Positions 13,005-16,303 of a stretch of DNA of 16,303 nt are shown one piece after another. How positions within the stretch are numbered: the stretch's first letter is position 1; each line of letters begins with the position of its first letter. The position numbers were made by a program, and so were the translations under genes. The DNA comes from Clostridiales bacterium UBA1381 (GTDB taxonomy: Bacteria > Bacillota > Clostridia > UBA1381), in the NCBI GenBank assembly GCA_002305435.1, contig DBQZ01000101.1:3126-19428 (forward strand), given 5' to 3'. The notes under the pieces were generated by a model, which was not told the origin of the DNA, made no database searches, and was given only the letters and a program-made list of their open reading frames with translations.

Positions 13005-14369
13005 GTGAAAAAGTTAATTTTTGCGCTTATTATCCTTGCTGCCATGCTGCCGATTTCCGCCTCGGCACAGGAATGGCTGGTGGGTATGAATGAAGAAGCG
13101 GTAATGCTTGCGGAAACTAAGACAGAGCATATTGCAGCAGATGTGTATAAGACGGATTACGAAACCGCCGTTTCGCTCGTGGAATCCGGAGCGGCAAGAT
13201 ATATGGAGCCGGACAGCGAGGTCAGGCTTTGTTCAGAGGTGAACGATCCGGATTATAGCCGTCAATGGGGTTTGTCGCAGTTTAACTATACCGAGCTTTT
13301 AGACGAAGGATATACCGGCGAGGGCGTGAGGGTAGCTGTTATTGATTCAGGTATCAATGCAGAACATGAGGATTTGGTATCAAACATTGCCGAGGGATAT
13401 GATTATATAAACGGCGACAATACGCCTGAAGACGAAATAGGCCACGGGACATTTATCAGCGGTATTATTGCTGCAGAAACGAACAATGGCCTTGGTATAA
13501 CAGGCGTGGCAGGGAAAGCGCAGATAATCCCCCTAAAATGCTTCGACAATGAAACGAGTACAATGTCATTGGTTTTGGAGGCATTGGGAGATATAGCAGA
13601 TGGAAAGATAGAATGCGATGTGCTAAATCTCAGCTGGGAAACGGAGGAGTCTCCCGCCATGCTTGAGCTTTTAGAGCAGATAAGAGCTATGGGTATAATT
13701 ATCGTAGCCTCCGTGGGAAATTATGATCCGGAGGAGGTACGGTATCCGGCGGGCTATGATTGCGTTATTGGGGTAAATTCCGTTGACAGCTCCTTAAGGA
13801 CGCCGAGTTTTGCCAAAGATAACGAAAGCGTGTTCATATCAGCTGCCGGAAGAGGAATATACAGCACGTGGACAGGCTCGCAGACAAGCTACGCAAGCGG
13901 CAAAAGCGGCACATCATATTCGGCTCCGGTAATATCCGGTCTGGCAGCAGCGGCAAAAGAGGCGGATCCCTCAATTACTGCGGAGGAGTTTAGCGAGCTT
14001 TTAAAGGCTGCGGCGACAGATTACGGCGAGACGGGATATGATACAGCCTACGGCTGGGGAGTGGTGGACTTCGGCTGCTTTGCACGCTGCCTAAAGGCGT
14101 GGGAATTATCGGAAAGCGGAGATGTTCAGGCAGCGTTTAACGATAGCGGAGCGGTTGTGTTCGGCGTGTCCGATGCGGGCGGAGAGGATATAGTTGCCGC
14201 ATATGATAACGGAGTGCTCATATCGTGGGATGTGACCTCCGATGCCGGACGGTGGATTATGACGCTGGCTGGGGCTTCTGAGGATAGTGAGGTACGCTGT
14301 TTTTCATGGGACAGCATAGATGGAATGAAGCCTGATGGTGAGGCGAAAATTGTAAATAAAATTTTTTAG
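13005..14369 (+). CDS. Secreted S8 family subtilisin-like serine protease
   Basis: A 454-residue protein. GTG 13005 is chosen because AGAAGGG lies 6 nt upstream and the protein then opens with a signal peptide (MKKLIFALIILAAMLPISAS, cleavage near ASAQ at 19-22). The earlier GTG at 12969 lies within the hairpin. Residues 23-80 look like a short propeptide, ending in the pattern 'YMEPDSEVRL...NDPDYSRQWGL' usual before S8 domains. The catalytic set is complete: D114 in VAVIDSGIN, H147 in GHGTFISGIIA, oxyanion N239 in ASVGNY, and S304 in GTSYSAPVISGLAA. Residues 370-454 are an extra C-terminal domain ending with SEVRCFSWDSIDGMKP, a motif also seen at the end of other secreted clostridial proteins. 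It precedes an ECF sigma/anti-sigma pair by 79 nt with no convincing terminator, so it may belong to their transcript. Confidence 0.93.
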   Translation: MKKLIFALIILAAMLPISASAQEWLVGMNEEAVMLAETKTEHIAADVYKTDYETAVSLVESGAARYMEPDSEVRLCSEVNDPDYSRQWGLSQFNYTELLDEGYTGEGVRVAVIDSGINAEHEDLVSNIAEGYDYINGDNTPEDEIGHGTFISGIIAAETNNGLGITGVAGKAQIIPLKCFDNETSTMSLVLEALGDIADGKIECDVLNLSWETEESPAMLELLEQIRAMGIIIVASVGNYDPEEVRYPAGYDCVIGVNSVDSSLRTPSFAKDNESVFISAAGRGIYSTWTGSQTSYASGKSGTSYSAPVISGLAAAAKEADPSITAEEFSELLKAAATDYGETGYDTAYGWGVVDFGCFARCLKAWELSESGDVQAAFNDSGAVVFGVSDAGGEDIVAAYDNGVLISWDVTSDAGRWIMTLAGASEDSEVRCFSWDSIDGMKPDGEAKIVNKIF

Positions 14370-14448
14370 GTAAAAATGAAACCAAACCGTGTTTTAAAAA
14401 GTGTTATATATGGAATGCGGGAGTGTGTGAACTAAGGAGGCGTTACTT

Positions 14449-14967
14449 TTGGAGCTATCTAAGCAACCGGAGCCGAATCTTGACGAACAATCGTCAGAGA
14501 GCAGTCGGTTAAAAAGCGAGATAGAGGGATTTTTTCCGATGGTATACCGTTTGGCTCTGGCGCAGACAAAGAACAAGAGCTATGCCGACGACATAGTCCA
14601 GGAGGTATTTATACGATACATACGAAGCAGCGCAAAGCTTAAGGATATGGAGCATAAAAAAGCGTGGCTTATACGTGTGACGATAAATTGTGCAAAAAGT
14701 ATGTTTTCAACAGCATGGTTTCAGAAAACCGTGCCGCTTGAGGAGGATATAGTCTTTGATACGAAAGAAAAAAGTGATGTATATTACGCCGTTTTGGAAC
14801 TTCCGCAGAAATACCGTGCAGTGATACATCTTCATTACTATGAGGATATGTCGGTTGCAGAAATAGCTAAGACTCTGGATATTTCCGAGGGTACGGTAAA
14901 AACGAGACTTTTTCGTGCACGGGAGAAGCTCAAAGAGATTCTGAAAGGAGGTTATGAAATTGACTAA
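14449..14967 (+). CDS. ECF-type RNA polymerase sigma factor (sigma-70 family)
   Basis: A 172-residue group 4 sigma factor. Region 2 covers about 27-90 (FFPMVYRLALAQTKNKSYADDIVQEVFIR, then the -10 recognition part to HKKAWLIRVTINCAKSMF). Region 4 covers about 112-165, with the helix-turn-helix MSVAEIAKTLDISEGTVKTRLFRAREKLKEIL that binds the -35. Region 3 is absent, as expected for ECF factors. The start is TTG 14449: AAGGAGG sits 8 nt upstream (14434-14440), and no ATG or GTG opens this frame earlier. The first 25 residues are polar and poorly conserved. The gene end overlaps the next gene, which encodes a membrane protein placed as its anti-sigma factor. Such factors respond to envelope signals and often control their own operon, but I could not identify a clear autoregulatory promoter. 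Confidence 0.93.
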   Translation: MELSKQPEPNLDEQSSESSRLKSEIEGFFPMVYRLALAQTKNKSYADDIVQEVFIRYIRSSAKLKDMEHKKAWLIRVTINCAKSMFSTAWFQKTVPLEEDIVFDTKEKSDVYYAVLELPQKYRAVIHLHYYEDMSVAEIAKTLDISEGTVKTRLFRAREKLKEILKGGYEID

Positions 14968-16057
14968 GAAAATTTATAAAGAAGCAAACGAATTCATAGC
15001 TCCTGATGAACAGCTGCTTAATAAGATACTTTTACAGGTGGATAAACCAAAGCATTCTCCGATGACAAGGAGGATGTACATGGCAGGCTCGCTTGCCGCA
15101 GGGGTTGCGGCTGTAGCCGTTTCAGCTGCCGTGTTCCCCGAGGTCATGGAATACAGTAATCCGAAGGTGGAGGAAACAAAGCTGATAGGCTCGGGTGATA
15201 TAGAGGACAGAGTTAAGGATTCATACGGCCTGTTTAAAAAAATGCAGCCGGATGATGTTACAGGGCAAGGTTCTCCTGAATCATCACCGCTGCCTAAGCT
15301 TGGCATAAACGTTTACCCGGGAGAAGCTGCTCAGTATGTACCTGGTGCGAATATAAATATCGGCGGTGCGTCGGGCAATTCTGTATCTCCTGCAATTGGT
15401 GCGGCTATTGCTCCGAGAACTGAATCGGGCGGTACGCTTCCCGTTGTAACGCCGTCTCCGGCAGCAGTGCAGACACAGCAGCCGAGCACAGAGGCTTTGC
15501 AGCCTGCTACAAATGCTCCGGCTTCTAAGACGGAAATTCCTGAAAATACCAATACGGCTGCAAGTCAAGCCGCTCCGCAGGAAATGCCGCAGCAGACAGA
15601 GGAAATACGCACAGATGAAAGTGGTAGCAATGCAATCGTAGGAAGCTCGGCTTCTTCCGGAAGCGTTGGCACAAGCTCTGATTTTTCAGGAAGCGTTGGA
15701 GCTGGGGCGCCGATGGTAGGAAGTACATCAGGCGGAGGAGGCGGAGGTTCTGCTCCGGCAAGAGTATCATGGACGCTTGACGGGTTTGTGTATAACGGCA
15801 GTGAAGTTTTTGAAAACGGCACTGTTTACCACTATACTGCTGACAATAAGGAGTTGTCGGTAACGGTAACGGTTCCGGAGACTGAGCTTGTGGCAAATTA
15901 TGAGATAAACAGCGTGCCGGTACAGCTTACAGAAGAAGTTGCTCCTGTACTCCAGTTTGACCTTGACGGAGAGAGATACATTTTAGAGGGAAATGGGCTG
16001 ACGGTTGAGGAATTGAAACAATTCGCAGAAGTCATAATCACAGAAGCGATGAAATAG
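14954..16057 (+). CDS. Membrane anti-sigma-like protein with low-complexity linker and extracellular domain
   Basis: A 367-residue protein encoded in overlap with the ECF sigma gene. The cytoplasmic N-terminus is about 40 residues (ANEFIAPDEQLLNKILLQV), a short helix of the kind that holds sigma factors in clostridial anti-sigma proteins; the zinc-binding HxxxCxxC motif of ZAS proteins is absent. One transmembrane helix lies at about 42-61. Residues 100-268 are low complexity: Pro/Thr/Gln-rich, then Ser/Gly-rich ending in GGGGGG. The last 97 residues form a compact domain (SWTLDGFVYNG, LDGERYILEGNGLTVEELKQFAEVI) that resembles the DUF4367 type found on other anti-sigma factors. I identify the role by context and layout. 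ATG 14954 is only 2 nt from AAGGAGG; the in-frame TTG 14960, 8 nt away, may be the true start. Confidence 0.75.
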   Translation: MKLTKKIYKEANEFIAPDEQLLNKILLQVDKPKHSPMTRRMYMAGSLAAGVAAVAVSAAVFPEVMEYSNPKVEETKLIGSGDIEDRVKDSYGLFKKMQPDDVTGQGSPESSPLPKLGINVYPGEAAQYVPGANINIGGASGNSVSPAIGAAIAPRTESGGTLPVVTPSPAAVQTQQPSTEALQPATNAPASKTEIPENTNTAASQAAPQEMPQQTEEIRTDESGSNAIVGSSASSGSVGTSSDFSGSVGAGAPMVGSTSGGGGGGSAPARVSWTLDGFVYNGSEVFENGTVYHYTADNKELSVTVTVPETELVANYEINSVPVQLTEEVAPVLQFDLDGERYILEGNGLTVEELKQFAEVIITEAMK

Positions 16058-16058
16058 C

Positions 16059-16099
16059 AAAAATCCCCGTACCGGTTTTTCCGGAGACGGGGATTTTTT
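16059..16099. terminator. Bidirectional terminator between the anti-sigma gene and the CLC gene
   Basis: ATCCCCGT (16063-16070) pairs with ACGGGGAT (16087-16094), with an inner CCGG/CCGG pair around TTTTT. A-run on the left (16059-16063) and six T on the right (16094-16099) allow termination in both directions. It sits 2 nt after the anti-sigma stop and 31 nt from the stop of the converging gene. Confidence 0.92.
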
Positions 16100-16129
16100 G
16101 TATAATACCTACCGATTTTAGCTGAGAAT

Positions 16130-16303
16130 TTATTTTGCGTGTCTGTTTATGTATTCTGCTCTGAGCTTTGAGTACATGATTTTCTGGTTTGAGTAAAGGC
16201 CGGAATAGCCGGAGAGAGCGTAGCTTATTGCGCAGGCAGCGGCGAAAAATATCACACCGCCGGAACCGAAAAGCTCGGTTGCAAGTATCACAGAGCTTAC
16301 AGG
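16130..16303 (-). CDS. Voltage-gated chloride channel (CLC) family protein, C-terminal fragment
   Basis: An open frame runs in from the window edge on the minus strand and ends with TAA at 16132-16130, giving the last 57 residues of a protein whose start is outside the window. The peptide begins PVSSVILATELFGSGG, matching the CLC helix that follows the conserved 'AP--S-----E--G' segment. It continues through a hydrophobic helix (VIFFAAACAISYALSG) to YSGLYSNQKIMYSKLRAEYINRH. The 'SGY-GLY--QK--YSK---E-I' ending is typical of a clostridial CLC group without a CBS domain. These proteins move chloride (or fluoride in a separate clade) through the membrane or exchange it for protons. The call is made from the tail only. 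Confidence 0.75.
   Translation of the reverse strand, partial: PVSSVILATELFGSGGVIFFAAACAISYALSGYSGLYSNQKIMYSKLRAEYINRHAK

Noticed and set aside
13403..13660. Minus-strand frame within the protease gene
   Set aside because: The region encodes the catalytic histidine segment of the S8 domain on the plus strand; the reverse product has no recognisable features.
14346..14367. AAAATT...AATTTT hairpin with T-run at the end of the protease gene as a terminator
   Set aside because: The stem is only A/T pairs and overlaps the coding end; it would be too weak to stop transcription reliably.
14377..14406. TGAAAC about 18 nt before GTGTTA upstream of the sigma factor as an ECF autoregulatory promoter
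   Set aside because: The -35-like box is suggestive, but the -10 does not fit a known ECF consensus and there is no second site to compare.

Overview
The window looks like chromosomal DNA from a Gram-positive bacterium of the Clostridia, probably an anaerobic gut-type lineage. The evidence is a set of genes typical of that group (an S-layer-homology protein, a VanW-family protein, a DUF4364 protein, Clostridia-type TcdA, RNase HII next to a YraN-family protein), strong AGGAGG-type ribosome binding sites, frequent TTG/GTG starts and short intergenic gaps. The exact genus cannot be read from the sequence. I see no tRNA, rRNA, insertion sequence, phage gene, CRISPR array or att site, and no stretch over 300 bases lacks a gene.

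Layout. (1) 1-5342, plus strand: the end of a membrane-fusion adaptor with a glycine-rich tail, a MacB-type ABC ATPase and a MacB-type permease joined by TAATG stop/start overlaps, then a 1036-residue secreted S-layer-homology protein 35 nt downstream. This reads as one exporter-plus-surface-protein operon, ending in a strong terminator. (2) 5397-6569, plus: a promoter and two coupled genes, a GNAT acetyltransferase and the tRNA t6A dehydratase TcdA. (3) 6586-9559, mostly minus: a bidirectional terminator, a VanW/YoaR-like membrane protein, a cysteine-cluster protein directly upstream of it, a 158-nt intergenic region full of inverted repeats and promoter-like boxes, and a DUF4364 gene. (4) 9617-11577, plus: rnhB, a yraN-family gene and an M19 dipeptidase in tight array. 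(5) 11622-12925: an aspartate-type aminotransferase with its own promoter. (6) 12909-16057, plus: a consensus promoter inside the end of the aminotransferase gene, a long hairpin at the predicted mRNA 5' end, a secreted subtilisin-like protease, an ECF sigma factor and a membrane anti-sigma-like protein with a large extracellular part. A bidirectional terminator follows. (7) 16130-16303, minus: the C-terminal end of a CLC-type chloride channel/transporter.

How the genes work together. Regions 1 and 6 are the parts most concerned with the cell surface. In region 1 an ABC exporter sits beside a protein anchored to the wall by SLH domains, and the body of that protein is built from internal repeats I do not recognise. 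In region 6 a secreted protease with an intact catalytic triad precedes an ECF sigma/anti-sigma pair with no convincing terminator between them, which would suit an extracytoplasmic sensing module. Both links are inferences from gene order. The remaining genes are common housekeeping functions: tRNA modification, RNA/DNA hybrid removal, amino-acid metabolism and dipeptide hydrolysis.
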